Shown here piece after piece: positions 20,855 through 30,710 of a stretch of DNA of 64,000 bases. The stretch is from assembly GCF_001888055.1 (NCBI RefSeq), contig NZ_LXHZ01000026.1:62001-126000 (forward strand), given 5' to 3'. Position numbers and translations under genes: made by a program. A model generated the notes under the pieces. The model worked only from the letters and a program-made list of their open reading frames with translations, searched no databases and was not told the DNA's origin. The stretch's first letter is position 1; each line of letters begins with the position of its first letter. The stretch is from Rappaport israeli. GTDB taxonomy: Bacteria > Pseudomonadota > Gammaproteobacteria > Cardiobacteriales > Cardiobacteriaceae.

Positions 20855-22684
20855 ATGACTGAACAAAATAATGACGTTAGTAAGTTGCGCAATATCGCCA
20901 TCATCGCCCACGTTGACCACGGTAAAACAACCCTAGTAGACCAATTAATCCGCCAATCCGATACCTTAACTGAGCGCGCTGAGATAAGCGAGCGCATGAT
21001 GGATTCTGGCGATTTAGAACGTGAGCGCGGGATTACCATTACCTCAAAAAATACCGCCATTCGTTGGAAAGATTATCAAATTAATATTGTTGACACGCCA
21101 GGACACGCCGATTTTGGCGGTGAGGTAGAGCGCGTATTGTCAATGGTTGATTGTGTGTTGCTCTTAGTCGATGCCATGGACGGGCCCATGCCACAAACGC
21201 GGTTTGTAACGCAAAAAGCATTTGAACAAGGGTTGCGCCCCATTGTTGTGATTAACAAAATTGACCGCCCAGGGGCACGTCCAGATTGGGTATTAGATGA
21301 AACTTTTGATTTATTTGACCGCTTAGGCGGCACTGATGAGCAATTGGATTTCCCAGTTGTTTATACCTCTGCTTTAAACGGCTATGCAGGCAATACAATG
21401 GAGGTGCGCGAAGGCGATATGACGGCGTTATTTGAGGCGATTATCCAACACGTTGAAGCGCCTAAAGTAGACCGCGAAGGGGCATTTCGTTTACAAGTCA
21501 GCTCACTAGATTATTCAAACTATACGGGCGTTATCGGCATTGGACGCGTTCAACGTGGACGCATTAGCACCAATACCGCCGTTAAAGTAGTCGATACAAA
21601 AGGCAATGTGCGCAATGGACGTGTGTTGCAGATTTTTAAATTTTTAGGGCTTGAAAAAGTAGAAGTTGATAGCGCAGCTGCTGGGGATATTATTTCTTTT
21701 ACAGGCATTGACCCGCTCTTTATCTCAGACACTTTATGCGACCCAAATGAAGTTGAAGCCTTGCCAAACCTAAGCGTGGATGAGCCCACTATGAGCATGA
21801 CTTTTCAAGTCAATAACTCTCCTTTTGCAGGACGTGAAGGCAAATTCGTTACCTCACGTCAAATCAAAGAGCGTTTAGATAGAGAGTTAATTCATAACGT
21901 TGCCCTAAGAGTAGAAGAAATGGATGACCCTGATAAATTTAAAGTATCAGGACGCGGTGAATTGCATTTGGCTGTACTGATTGAAACCATGCGCCGTGAA
22001 GGCTACGAACTTGGCGTCTCTCGTCCAGAGGTTATCTTTAAAGAAGTAGAGGGACAGACGCATGAGCCATTTGAATATGTGGTGTTAGATATTGAAGAAC
22101 AACATCAAGGCGGTGTTATGGAGCGCATGGGTGAACGTAAAGGCGATTTGCGCAATATGACTCCAGATGGCAAAGGGCGCGTGCGCTTAGAATTTATTAT
22201 TCCAACGCGTGGATTAATTGGTTTTCAAACAGAGTTTATGACCATCACCTCAGGCAGTGGTCTAAAATTCCAAGTTTTTGACCACTACGGGCCACTAAAA
22301 GCAGGATTAGGGAAAACTCGCCATAATGGGGTGTTGATTTCTATGGCAGAGGGGAAAGCGTTGGCGTATGCCTTGTTTAATTTACAAGATAGAGGACGTT
22401 TATTTATCGGGCATGGCGATGAAGTTTATGAAGGCATGATTGTCGGCATTCATAGTCGCGATAATGATTTGGTGGTTAATCCGCTTAAGGCGAAACAGCT
22501 CACTAATATCCGCGCGGCAGGAACCGATGAAAACTTGATTTTATCGCCCCCAATCCGCAATACCTTAGAGCAAGCACTAGAATTTATTGATGAAGATGAA
22601 TTGGTTGAAGTAACGCCAAAATCAATTCGTTTGCGCAAAAAATTGCTTAAAGAAAATGAGCGCAAAAGAAGCAATAAAAAATAA
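20855..22684 (+). CDS. typA: Ribosome-associated GTPase TypA/BipA
   Basis: This is a translational GTPase of the EF-G/LepA group that acts in 50S assembly at low temperature and in stress. The G1 motif is AHVDHGKTT (residues 18-26), followed by RERGITI (switch I), [15 protein letters not shown] (G3) and NKIDRP (G4), and the TypA-specific C-terminal domain with [12 protein letters not shown] and HRDND-like IHSRDND. The start at 20855 gives the usual N-terminus ([20 protein letters not shown]); the longer frame upstream would read through the leader hairpins. It is unbroken at 609 residues. Confidence 0.97.
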   Translation: MTEQNNDVSKLRNIAIIAHVDHGKTTLVDQLIRQSDTLTERAEISERMMDSGDLERERGITITSKNTAIRWKDYQINIVDTPGHADFGGEVERVLSMVDCVLLLVDAMDGPMPQTRFVTQKAFEQGLRPIVVINKIDRPGARPDWVLDETFDLFDRLGGTDEQLDFPVVYTSALNGYAGNTMEVREGDMTALFEAIIQHVEAPKVDREGAFRLQVSSLDYSNYTGVIGIGRVQRGRISTNTAVKVVDTKGNVRNGRVLQIFKFLGLEKVEVDSAAAGDIISFTGIDPLFISDTLCDPNEVEALPNLSVDEPTMSMTFQVNNSPFAGREGKFVTSRQIKERLDRELIHNVALRVEEMDDPDKFKVSGRGELHLAVLIETMRREGYELGVSRPEVIFKEVEGQTHEPFEYVVLDIEEQHQGGVMERMGERKGDLRNMTPDGKGRVRLEFIIPTRGLIGFQTEFMTITSGSGLKFQVFDHYGPLKAGLGKTRHNGVLISMAEGKALAYALFNLQDRGRLFIGHGDEVYEGMIVGIHSRDNDLVVNPLKAKQLTNIRAAGTDENLILSPPIRNTLEQALEFIDEDELVEVTPKSIRLRKKLLKENERKRSNKK

Positions 22685-22703
22685 TTACTGGTGTTGGTAG
22701 ATT

Positions 22704-22733
22704 AAAAAAAGCGCCTATTAAGGCGCTTTTTTT
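22704..22733. terminator. Bidirectional intrinsic terminator after typA
   Basis: A GC core gcgcct/aggcgc with a 4-base loop is flanked by A7 on the left and T7 on the right, so it can work for both strands. It follows typA by 20 bases and lies about 80 bases past the end of the convergent lipoprotein gene. Confidence 0.9.
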
Positions 22734-22816
22734 GTATTTTAGCGCTTATCTGTTTCATGTAGGCAAAGCTAAGAATAAGCTGCCAAACATGAAACTACGC
22801 TAAGATTTTGTTGGAA

Positions 22817-23619
22817 TTACCTAGCTTGTTTGCCAGCAAATCCAACGACTGGGATATCATAATCACCATGGGTGATATCTTTTCGATAAAGCCAACGATT
22901 TCTTCAGCATTTTTACCATAGAGGTAGGCTTTATATTCGTATGAACCAGCTTGAGAGCTTTTTGCATCGCCACTGAATTTATTGCCTTTTAAATCAGCAG
23001 GTCTTAGGAGGAAATTGCCATATGAAGGGCTTTGTACGGTTCCATAGCCAGCTTTCTTAGCAAAATCAACGGTATATGCAAAGTTGCCGTTATGCCCTTT
23101 GTCATCAAAAGAGCTGCCTTTGTAATTAACAAGACCAGTTACAGGCAACTGTTGAACTGGAACGCCGTTGTGTAATGCCCCACCTTCGTTCTTATTTACC
23201 TGCGATTTTCCTATGGTAACGAAAGAATAATCATTGAGGTAGCTAAAGAGTTCATGGTTTTCTTTTACTACTTTATTTCCTTTCTTACTAGAATAGATTG
23301 CGTTGTTTTTTTGATAGCCTTTTTTTGTGAGTACACTGCTTAAATCAACATTGGCGCGCTTGTCGTTTCTGCCTTGTAAAATGACAGTATTGCCAACAGC
23401 AACGATGTCATTAAAACCGAAATCATCATCATGAGTAACGTATTTAGTGAAGTTTGTGGCGCTAGTATTTGCAGAAGGTTGTTGCACCTGCGGTTTCTGA
23501 GTTTGTGGGTGTTGAATTTGTGGGCGTTTAGAGTGGGTCATATTATTATTTGAGCCACCGCAAGCGCTTAGTCCAATTGCTGCTGCAATGGCAAGCGTTA
23601 AGTTTAAAGTATGTTTCAT
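22817..23619 (-). CDS. Slam-dependent-type surface lipoprotein, TbpB/HpuA/fHbp-like (one frameshift near the C-terminus)
   Basis: The N-terminus is a lipoprotein signal with lipobox LSAC (Cys20) followed by a low-complexity tether rich in Gln, Pro and Lys. The folded part ends with a small beta-barrel module: AYLYGKNAEEIVGFIEK is the family motif (compare FYGPNAEEVGG in TbpB-type proteins). A T4 run at 22880-22883 breaks the frame; one more base gives FIEKDITHGDYDIPVVGFAGKQAR and a stop at 22817-22819. The ending GFAGKQ resembles the usual FGAKK end of these proteins. Relatives bind haem, haemoglobin, transferrin or complement factors on the cell surface. The ligand cannot be read from the sequence, and no slam gene is in the window. 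Confidence 0.7.
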
Positions 23620-23728
23620 TATTTTTTCCTTTTGTTGATTGAAAAAGTCGCAAGTTTTGAACTTGCGGGCGCAACTATAGCTTATTTTTATTTTTTAAGC
23701 ATGATTTTTTATTGAGTGAGTAGGCGTG

Positions 23729-24181
23729 TTATAAACGGTGGGTTTTTCTGTAAATAAACGCTGTTTCGCGGTGTTGATTTGAGGGCGTTGGGGGGTAGTA
23801 GTGATGGCGTTTTGCGATGCGCTGGTAGCCAAGTTTTTGATAGAGTTGTTGGGCGGGTATATTACTTTGTCGCACTTCCAGAAAGCTGGTAGTGATATGG
23901 TGGGTTTGTAGGTAGGGTTGGCTGTGATGATAAAGATTCTGGGCAATGCCTTGGCGTTGATAATTGGGAGAAACGGCGATGCCAAGGAGGCTGGCTTCAT
24001 CACTGGCAAATTGCCAGACAATGTAGCCGATGAGTTGTGCTTGGAAATCAAGGGCGGTTAGGGTGAGATGGTCGTTGGCACTGGCTGGGTAAACCTGTTG
24101 ACTATGCGCCAGTTGGATAAGCGCGCTTTGGTGGCGCGCTTGTAGGGGAGTGATGGAATAGTTATTCGTGGTTATCGGCAT
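23729..24181 (-). CDS. rimI: RimI-like GNAT N-acetyltransferase
   Basis: The pattern is that of ribosomal protein S18 alanine acetyltransferase. The acetyl-CoA loop is SPNYQRQGIAQNLYHH, preceded by EASLLGIAVSP and followed by FLEVRQSNIPAQQLYQKLGYQ. The start at 24181 (MPITTNNYSITPLQ) is preferred to one 12 codons upstream, since it begins the GNAT fold correctly; it overlaps the preceding gene by 20 bases. At 150 residues it is the usual length. Other GNAT targets cannot be excluded. Confidence 0.8.
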   Translation of the reverse strand: MPITTNNYSITPLQARHQSALIQLAHSQQVYPASANDHLTLTALDFQAQLIGYIVWQFASDEASLLGIAVSPNYQRQGIAQNLYHHSQPYLQTHHITTSFLEVRQSNIPAQQLYQKLGYQRIAKRHHYYPPTPSNQHRETAFIYRKTHRL

Positions 24182-24950
24182 GAAAGACGAAGTGCTCACG
24201 AATATGAGAGGCAACAAAATAGTAGCTGTGGTCGTAGTGAGGACGTTGATTTAAATAGGTTTGATGGGCTTTGGGAAGTTCGGAGAGCGCGTGCTCTAGG
24301 CGTTCGATGTGAATTTGTTTACCAAGGAGTTGATCATCTGCTCCAATATCTATCCAAGTGGGGATGATTTTTTGGTTTTTTGGGGTGAATTTTGCGATGG
24401 GGTCTAGGTCGGTTTGCGGTGTGGGGGTTAGACTGTTAAACCACGGGGTGTTGCCAAAGCCTATCCAAGGTGAGAAGAGAGAGAGGCTTCTAAATTGCTC
24501 AGGATAGGTGAGCGCAAGATTAAGCGCTAAAGTGGCGCCAAAGCCAAAACCCATAATGCTTCTGGTTTCATAGGCGCGGAAATGATGTTCGATAACGCTG
24601 GGAAGATATTCGGTGATGTAGGTGGTGATGGCGTTATGCTCTTGTTGATAGCGCGCAAGGCGTTCGCTTACCTCGCCTTGATAATTGCCAAAAATATCTG
24701 GAATCACAACAATCATATCGTAGCGATTGGCGTAGCGCTGATAATCAGATTGGCTAGCGGTTTTATGTGCGCTGGCGTGGATATCAGGTAGATAATAAAT
24801 TACTGAGCAATGTTTATTTGCCATAGTCGCTTCTGGGAGATAAATCGCCAATTCAATATGGCGATCGAGTGGCTCGGCAAGGTCTTGATAGTAGCGTTGC
24901 TGTCCTTTAAAGCTGGTATGTTTGCGCAGTAGTTCAATTTGATGGGTCAT
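24162..24950 (-). CDS. S-formylglutathione hydrolase (esterase D)-like protein lacking the nucleophile serine
   Basis: The overall layout follows FghA/esterase D: ELLRKHTSFKGQQRYYQ at the N-terminus, the acid region WIDIGADDQLLGKQ, and the histidine region PHYDHSYYFVASHIREHF. The nucleophile elbow, normally GxSxG (GHSMGG in FghA), reads GFGFG at residues 134-138, so the catalytic serine is replaced by glycine. The LTCT-containing oxyanion segment of FghA is also missing. It is therefore likely inactive as a classical serine esterase. A one-base change (agc to ggc) would explain the Ser loss, and an error should be excluded. It lies between metG and rimI on the same strand. Confidence 0.75.
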   Translation of the reverse strand: MTHQIELLRKHTSFKGQQRYYQDLAEPLDRHIELAIYLPEATMANKHCSVIYYLPDIHASAHKTASQSDYQRYANRYDMIVVIPDIFGNYQGEVSERLARYQQEHNAITTYITEYLPSVIEHHFRAYETRSIMGFGFGATLALNLALTYPEQFRSLSLFSPWIGFGNTPWFNSLTPTPQTDLDPIAKFTPKNQKIIPTWIDIGADDQLLGKQIHIERLEHALSELPKAHQTYLNQRPHYDHSYYFVASHIREHFVFHADNHE

Positions 24951-24977
24951 GATGAGTTCCTTTTCTATTGTCTGGAA

Positions 24978-27032
24978 TTAGCGGATTTTCATGCCTGCTT
25001 TGGCTTGTTCGCCGTTGGGATTGAGCAGATGCAGTGTTTGCCCATCGCCTGCTGCCAAAATCATTCCTTCAGAAAGACCAAAGCGCATTTTGCGCGGTTT
25101 GAGATTGGCAATGTAGGCAACGAGTTGCCCTTCAAGGTCTTGTGCTTGGTAGTGGTTTTTAATGCCAGCAAAGACATGGCGTTGTCCTAGTTCACCAACA
25201 TCTAGAGTAAGGGAAAGGAGTTTATCTGCCCCTTCGACTGCTTCAGCGCGCACGATTTTAGCCAAACGTAAATCAATTTTGGCAAAATCGTCGATATTAA
25301 TATGGGCACTTTCTTCAATTGGCGGTGTGCTGGATGGTTGATTGGCTTGATTAGTTGTTGAATTGAGTTGATTTTCTTGTTGCATATCTTCTTTACTGTC
25401 CTTAATGATAGAGTCAATCTGTTGGGGCTCAATGCGTTGCATGAGCGGTTGATAGGGTGCAAGGGTTTGGTTGATGAGAGGCTTTTCTAGGTCTTGCCAT
25501 TGAAGTGGCTGGGTTTGTAAAAAAGCTTCGGCATCTTGAGCAAGTTGGGGAAGAATGGGTTTTAATAAGATGATGAGTTGATAAAAAGCATTTAGCGCGA
25601 TGGTGGCGATCTCTTGCACGCTGGCTTTATCTTCGGGATTTTTGATTTTGACCCAAGGTTTTTGTTGGTCGATGTATTCATTCGCGCGGTCGGTTAATTG
25701 CATGATTTTGCGAACGGCGTGGGAATATTCGCGCTTTTCATAGAGTTCAGCAATGGCTTGTCTTTCGCTTTGTAAGTGCGCAAGAAGGGGGGAATCTGGC
25801 AGTTGTGCGCTGAGTTTGCTGTCAAAATGTTTATGGATAAAAGGAGCGTTACGACTTGCAAGATTAACCAGTTTGCCAACGAGGTCGCTGTTGATGCGCT
25901 GGCGAAAATCTTCGAGGTTAAGGTCAAGGTCTTCTACTTTGGCGCTAAGTTTGGCGGCGAAGTAGTAGCGCAAATATTCAGGGCGTAGATGTTTTAAGTA
26001 GGTATCTACTTTAATAAAAGTACCGCGCGATTTGCTCATTTTTTCGCCATTGACGGTTAAAAAACCGTGGCAGTAGATGCCTGTGGGCTGGCGGTGATTG
26101 CTGGCATGGAGCATGGCTGTCCAAAAGAGGGTGTGAAAGTAGGCGATGTCTTTGCCGATGAAGTGATAGAGTTCTGTTGTGCTGTCTTTATGCCAAAAAT
26201 CGTCAAAATTGAGGTTTTCTTTGGCGCAAAGCGCTTTAAAACTTGCCATATAACCAATGGGGGCATCTAGCCAAACGTAGAAGTATTTATCCTTTTCTTC
26301 AGGGATGTTAAAGCCCCAATAGGGCGCATCTCGTGAGATGTCCCATGCTTGTAGTCCTTCGTTAAACCATTCAGCAAGTTTGTTGCGCATGCTCTCTTGA
26401 ATATCAGCGGTTTCTAGACGCTGTTTTAAAAAGCTTTCAAATTGCGGAAGGTCAAAAAAGTAATGCTCCGATTGGCGCTCTTCGGGGGGGGTATTGGAAA
26501 GGACTGAATAAGGATTGATTAAATCCAGTGGGCTATAGGTTGCCCCACAAGCTTCGCAGTTATCGCCGTATTGCTCAGGCGTATGGCAGTTGGGGCAAGT
26601 TCCTTTAACGTAGCGGTCAGGGAGAAAGATTTGTTTTTCTGCATCGTAGGCTTGGGAGATGGTTTTTTTGAGAATATAACCTTGCTGATTGAGGGTGGTG
26701 TAGATTTGTTCGACGAGTTGCTGATTTTCGGGGCTGTGGGTGCTGTGGTAGTGGTCAAATTCAATGAGAAAACGGCTGAAATCGTGTTGATGTTCGCGCT
26801 GGGTTTTGTCGATGAGTTGTTTTGGGGTAATGCCTTCTTTTTCAGCGCGCAACATGATGGGAGAGCCGTGTGCGTCGTCGGCGCAAATGTAGTAGGTTTC
26901 ATGACCGCGTAGGCGCTGAAAGCGTGCCCAAATATCTGTTTGGATATACTCAACGAGATGTCCGAGGTGAATGGGCCCGTTGGCGTAGGGTAGGGCGCTG
27001 GTGATAAGAATGCGTCGGGTTGTGGCAGGCAT
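24978..27032 (-). CDS. metG: Methionyl-tRNA synthetase
   Basis: MetG charges tRNA-Met. The class I signatures are HLGH (residues 22-25, the HIGH motif) and KMSKS at about residues 331-335. The zinc knuckle uses Cys146, Cys149, Cys159 and Cys162. After the anticodon-binding domain there is a Gln/Ser/Thr-rich linker and a C-terminal tRNA-binding (EMAP-II-like) domain with [17 protein letters not shown], which is the dimerising form found in E. coli. It is unbroken at 684 residues. An upstream gap of about 140 bases separates it from the divergent exporter gene. Confidence 0.97.
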   Translation of the reverse strand: MPATTRRILITSALPYANGPIHLGHLVEYIQTDIWARFQRLRGHETYYICADDAHGSPIMLRAEKEGITPKQLIDKTQREHQHDFSRFLIEFDHYHSTHSPENQQLVEQIYTTLNQQGYILKKTISQAYDAEKQIFLPDRYVKGTCPNCHTPEQYGDNCEACGATYSPLDLINPYSVLSNTPPEERQSEHYFFDLPQFESFLKQRLETADIQESMRNKLAEWFNEGLQAWDISRDAPYWGFNIPEEKDKYFYVWLDAPIGYMASFKALCAKENLNFDDFWHKDSTTELYHFIGKDIAYFHTLFWTAMLHASNHRQPTGIYCHGFLTVNGEKMSKSRGTFIKVDTYLKHLRPEYLRYYFAAKLSAKVEDLDLNLEDFRQRINSDLVGKLVNLASRNAPFIHKHFDSKLSAQLPDSPLLAHLQSERQAIAELYEKREYSHAVRKIMQLTDRANEYIDQQKPWVKIKNPEDKASVQEIATIALNAFYQLIILLKPILPQLAQDAEAFLQTQPLQWQDLEKPLINQTLAPYQPLMQRIEPQQIDSIIKDSKEDMQQENQLNSTTNQANQPSSTPPIEESAHINIDDFAKIDLRLAKIVRAEAVEGADKLLSLTLDVGELGQRHVFAGIKNHYQAQDLEGQLVAYIANLKPRKMRFGLSEGMILAAGDGQTLHLLNPNGEQAKAGMKIR

Positions 27033-27181
27033 GCGGTCTGTCCTTGTTTTCGCTAAAAAGGCGCTAGTGTAGCAAAATTATGGGGGGTTTGTCTGTTGTG
27101 TGTTTTGCTATGTTTTAGGGTTTAACTTACAATCAGGCGGATAAAAGAGGGTGTTTTGTTAGGGCTTTGTAGGAGGTGTTT

Positions 27182-28237
27182 GTGCGTGTAAATCATACAA
27201 AGTTTATCGATTGGCTGAAGGATTTGCCTAGGCGGTTAAAGCGGGCATTGCGTCCAGCATTTGTATCGGCATTGGCGGGGTTGGTGGCATGGCCTGTGTC
27301 TTATTATGTATTGGGGCATTCTTTGCCGTTGTTTGCCATGATTGCGGCGGTAGCTTGTCTTGCCCCTGGAGTGCCTAATCATGGCTCGCAAAGTTTGATG
27401 ATTGTATTGGGGGTTGGCATTGGGGTATTTTGCGGTGAGATGATTTTGCTATTAGGACAGCAGGCGTTGTTTGTTTCTATTCCATTGGCAACTTTTGTGG
27501 CGATGAGTGTGGCTGCCTCGTTTGGGTTTAAACCAGTCGTTTCAACACAGGCGGCGGTTTCCTCGGTGTTGATTTTGTCTTTTGGCCCTCAAACGGCGGG
27601 GCTTAATCGTTTTTTAGATGTGTTGGTAGGTGCATCCGTTGCCCTTATTTTTAGTCAGGTAATTTTTACGCCCGACCCTGTAAGTGGGCTGACAAAGGCG
27701 CGTGATAATTTATTAGAACGACTTTTAACAGCTTTTCAGCATAGCAGGCAGGGATTGATAGAAAAGCAAGCAAGCACAGCTCGATTGGGCACAAATGTGA
27801 TGGTTAATGCACATCAGCATCTGGTGGTTTTTGATGATACGATTACCAGCGCATTACGTAATACGCCTTGGTCAATTCGTGGTCGATTGCGTTTGCCATT
27901 GGTTAAGTCATTGGCAAGACATTATGATAGAAGGGCAATCCGATTATATGCGGCAGCGGTGTTGTTGTGTGAATCAGTAGGAGATGGCCTGCGCAGTTTT
28001 CAAGCTGGTGAAGCTTCTGAGCCACCAGAACTGTTATGTGAGGAAATTGAAAAAGTAACGGCAGAGGTGCGCCAGTTTATGTCTAAAGATTTTCAGGCGG
28101 TGGTGTTTCATGAGATTGCACCTTTACAGGCTATGGGGAAAGAGTATGAAGTTTGGTGGCATTGTTATAAGCGGATTTGTGATGTGCAAGCAGTGCTTAG
28201 ACGGATTACTTCTGAACCGCCCGAACAATCGAAATGA
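27182..28237 (+). CDS. FUSC/aromatic acid exporter family membrane protein
   Basis: The N-terminal half holds about five to six hydrophobic helices, with RALRPAFVSALAGLVAWPVSYY and GFKPVVSTQAAVSSVLIL typical of the ArAE/FUSC group. The C-terminal half is a cytoplasmic helical domain. I chose the GTG at 27182 because an aggagg site (27171-27176) sits 5 bases before it; the GTG at 27176 would overlap that site. Relatives (YhcQP/AaeB, YccS-like) export aromatic acids or are of unknown function. The substrate is not predictable. It is unbroken at about 351 residues. Confidence 0.75.
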   Translation: MRVNHTKFIDWLKDLPRRLKRALRPAFVSALAGLVAWPVSYYVLGHSLPLFAMIAAVACLAPGVPNHGSQSLMIVLGVGIGVFCGEMILLLGQQALFVSIPLATFVAMSVAASFGFKPVVSTQAAVSSVLILSFGPQTAGLNRFLDVLVGASVALIFSQVIFTPDPVSGLTKARDNLLERLLTAFQHSRQGLIEKQASTARLGTNVMVNAHQHLVVFDDTITSALRNTPWSIRGRLRLPLVKSLARHYDRRAIRLYAAAVLLCESVGDGLRSFQAGEASEPPELLCEEIEKVTAEVRQFMSKDFQAVVFHEIAPLQAMGKEYEVWWHCYKRICDVQAVLRRITSEPPEQSK

Positions 28238-28280
28238 TTTTTTAGACGCTGCCAGTTGGTTATGCTAAAATCCGCGCTTA

Positions 28281-28357
28281 CCGCCCGTAGCTCAGCTGGA
28301 TAGAGCGTTGCCCTCCGGAGGCAAAGGTCAGAGGTTCGAATCCTCTCGGGCGGGCCA
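28281..28357 (+). tRNA. tRNA-Arg (anticodon CCG)
   Basis: A full cloverleaf can be drawn: acceptor ccgcccg/cgggcgg, D-stem gctc/gagc, anticodon stem ttgcc/ggcaa with loop ctccgga (anticodon CCG), T-stem agagg/cctct with loop ttcgaat, discriminator G and encoded CCA. The length is 77 bases. Confidence 0.97.
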
Positions 28358-28371
28358 GCCGCATAAAATAC

Positions 28372-28398
28372 ACACCGCAACCATCGCGGTGTTTTTTT
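28372..28398 (+). terminator. Intrinsic terminator after tRNA-Arg
   Basis: A 7-bp stem (acaccgc/gcggtgt) with a 7-base loop is followed by a T7 run, 15 bases after the tRNA. Confidence 0.85.
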
Positions 28399-28480
28399 AT
28401 TTAAATGAAATACATTGCACCAGTTTAAATTTATCGGCGAACCCTACTATTTCTAACCCTTAATGCACCCTAAAATCACA

Positions 28481-28512
28481 AAGCGCTTAATCTTCGGATT
28501 AGGTGCTTTTTT
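28481..28512 (+). terminator. UUCG-loop hairpin with T-run in the gap after tRNA-Arg
   Basis: The stem aagcgcttaatc pairs with gattaggtgctt through two G-U wobbles across a TTCG tetraloop, and a T6 run follows. It looks like a second terminator, but no gene ends just before it. The surrounding 28399-28594 holds nothing else that I recognise. Confidence 0.55.
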
Positions 28513-28594
28513 ATAACTACTTGCTAAGCGCTGAATTTAATAAAGTGAAAGTCAGAGAACTTAAATTAATTTCAATGGTTTTTACTTGTAATGT

Positions 28595-29248
28595 TTAAAA
28601 TCCAAGTTGATTGAGCCATTGCGCGATGGCTTGGATTTGTTCGCTGTTGACTTCGTGTGCCATGGGGTAGCTTTGCCACTGTGGTTGGTAGTTGAGTTGG
28701 ATTAGGGTGTTATGCGCTTGCTGTCCTAGGCTGTAGCTGACGATGGGGTCTTGTGTGCCGTGCATTTGTAGGATGGGGAGGTTGGGGTTGGTGGCGGGGG
28801 TTAAGGTTTCGGGCATTAGAAGGTAGCAAGATAGGGCGAGTATGCCAGCGCATGGGGTGCGTAAACCTGTGTGTAGTGCCATGGCGCCTCCTTGTGAGAA
28901 TCCTGCAAGGAGGATGTTTTTTGCAGGGATGCCGTTTTCTTGTTCTTCTTCTATGAGTTTTAGGAGTTGTTGATGGCTTGTGTGGATGCTTTGTGGGTCG
29001 CTGCTTCTGGCGTTGATGTTAAGTTGGGTGATGTCGTACCAAGCGCGCATTGGGTAGCCGTTGTTTATGGTGATGGGGCGTATGGGGGCATGGGGGGAGG
29101 AGGACGCGCGTACGGGGGCTGTAAATTCAGATGGGGGAATGATGGGGGCGAAGTCGTGTCCGTCTGCGCCTAGGCCGTGTAGCCAGAGGATGCTGTGGGT
29201 GGCGCTATTTTTGGCTGGGTGTGTGATTCGTTCTAGGGTCTGTGTCAT
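28595..29248 (-). CDS. Carboxylesterase/phospholipase (EstB-type alpha/beta hydrolase)
   Basis: This is a small serine hydrolase of the acyl-protein thioesterase/carboxylesterase family. It has LWLHGLGADGHDF (oxyanion region), PHAPIRPITINNGYPMRAWYD, the nucleophile elbow GFSQGG (Ser118), the acid in HGTQDPIV and the histidine in YPMAHEV. At 217 residues it is the expected length and unbroken. Natural substrates in bacteria are short-chain esters or lysophospholipids; which applies here is unknown. It is transcribed divergently from lptM-lysA with only 45 bases between the starts. Confidence 0.88.
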   Translation of the reverse strand: MTQTLERITHPAKNSATHSILWLHGLGADGHDFAPIIPPSEFTAPVRASSSPHAPIRPITINNGYPMRAWYDITQLNINARSSDPQSIHTSHQQLLKLIEEEQENGIPAKNILLAGFSQGGAMALHTGLRTPCAGILALSCYLLMPETLTPATNPNLPILQMHGTQDPIVSYSLGQQAHNTLIQLNYQPQWQSYPMAHEVNSEQIQAIAQWLNQLGF

Positions 29249-29293
29249 AATGGCTCGCTTTTTTTAATATGATTTTTGGGTAGATTAACGGAT

Positions 29294-29425
29294 ATGCGGT
29301 ATGGTTTTCTAGTGTTAATGTTGTTTTTGTCGGCGTGTGGTCAGAAGGGGGCGCTGTATTTAGAGGGGGATGAGGCGTTGGGGATGGGGTCTGATGTGGG
29401 TTTTCAAGGAGGGTTAGATGAGTGA
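29294..29425 (+). CDS. lptM: LPS-assembly lipoprotein LptM (YifL) homologue
   Basis: This 43-codon gene encodes a tiny lipoprotein: a hydrophobic signal, lipobox LSAC (Cys15), then the family core CGQKGALYLEGD (usual form CGxKGPLYLP). LptM associates with the LptD/LptE LPS translocon and helps LptD disulfide formation. In E. coli and many relatives it sits directly before dapF or lysA, as here. Its stop overlaps the lysA start by 8 bases. The residues after the core are short and not conserved. Confidence 0.88.
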   Translation: MRYGFLVLMLFLSACGQKGALYLEGDEALGMGSDVGFQGGLDE

Positions 29426-30710
29426 TTATAAATTAAATGAATCATTGATGGCGGTGGATTGTGATGTGTGGGCGGTGGTTGATTATGAGCAGGGACAATA
29501 TTTTATGGAGGGGGTGGCGCTAGAGGGGCTTGTGGAACAATGGGGGAGTCCGTTATATGTTTATAGTGCAAGTTATATTAAGGCGCAGGTGGCGCGCTAT
29601 AGGGCAGCGGCGCAAGGAGGGGAGGTGTCGGTGCATTATGCGGTTAAGGCAAATGCTAATTTAAGTTTGTTGCGCTTGTTGGCGGAGCTTGAGGTGGGGT
29701 TTGATGTGGTGTCTGTGGGGGAGATTGAGCGGGTGATGCTGTGCGGTGGGCGCGCAGATAAGATTATTTTTCTGGTGTGGGGAAGTCTGAGGCGGAGATT
29801 ATGCGCGCGCTGGAGGTGGGGATTGGGTGTTTTAATGTGGAATCGGCGTTTGAATTGCAGCAGATTATGCAGGTGGCTACGCGGATGAAGACGGTTGCGC
29901 CAATTGCTTTAAGGGTTAATCCTAATGTGGATGCGAAAACGCATCCCTATATTTCAACAGGGTTGAAGGAGAATAAATTTGGTGTGCCGTTGGAGGATGT
30001 GGTGGGGTTGTATGAGTTGGCGCGTGATTGTGAGTTTGTGCAGATTAAGGGGGTGGGGTGTCATATTGGGTCGCAAATTACGACGCTTGAGCCTTTTTTG
30101 CAGGCGTTAGATGGTGTGCTTGAGTTGTGTGCGCAGTTGCAGGCGCTGGGTATTGCCATTGAGCATGTGGATATGGGGGGCGGTTTGGGGGGTTTGTGTG
30201 ACTGGGCAGGCTGTGCCAAGTGTGGAGGCGTTGGTATCTGAGTTGTTAGCGCGTTTACAAGGGACTGGGTTTGGGTTGCAGTTGCAGCCTGGGCGGTCGT
30301 TGGTGGGAAATGCTGGGGTGTTGTTAACGCAGGTGCTTGGGGTAAAGGATGCAGGTGAGCGTCGTTTTGTGGTGGTGGATGCAGGGATGAATGATTATAT
30401 TCGTCCAGCGTTGTATCAGGCCTATCCGCAGGTGAAAAATCTTTCTAGACGGCAAGAGGAAGGGGCGTTGGTGGATGTGGTTGGGCCTGTGTGTGAGAGT
30501 GCGGATGTATTTATAAAAGATTGTAAGTTGGAAGTTGTGGCTGGCGATAGGCTGATGTTTAGTGGGGTGGGGGCGTATGGTATGGCGATGGCGGGGCAAT
30601 ATAATTCGCGCTTGCGCCCTGCGGAGGTGTTGGTTGAAGATGGGCAGGCGCGCGTAATTCGTAGACGAGATAGGCTGGAGGATTTGTGGGCGGCGGAGAT
30701 TGATGTATGA
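29418..30710 (+). CDS. lysA: Diaminopimelate decarboxylase (two frameshifts)
   Basis: LysA converts meso-diaminopimelate to lysine and is a PLP enzyme. The PLP lysine lies in [17 protein letters not shown], the substrate/PLP region in VGCHIGSQI, the glycine loop in HVDMGGGLG, and the C-terminal active site in [17 protein letters not shown] (the usual CGAYG cysteine is replaced here by VGAYG). Breaks are at T5 29767-29771 (T6 restores [14 protein letters not shown]) and G6 30187-30192 (G5 restores [17 protein letters not shown]). The end overlaps leuC as ATGA. Confidence 0.92.

Noticed and set aside
28481-28512. Riboswitch or small RNA in the gap after tRNA-Arg
   Set aside because: Only a single UUCG-loop hairpin with a T-run is present. 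No conserved aptamer-like structure or downstream gene on that strand can be matched.
29777-30241. Programmed ribosomal frameshifting in lysA and other split genes
   Set aside because: No slippery heptamer plus downstream structure is shared among the sites, both +1 and -1 corrections are needed, and there are far too many genes. Homopolymer error is simpler.
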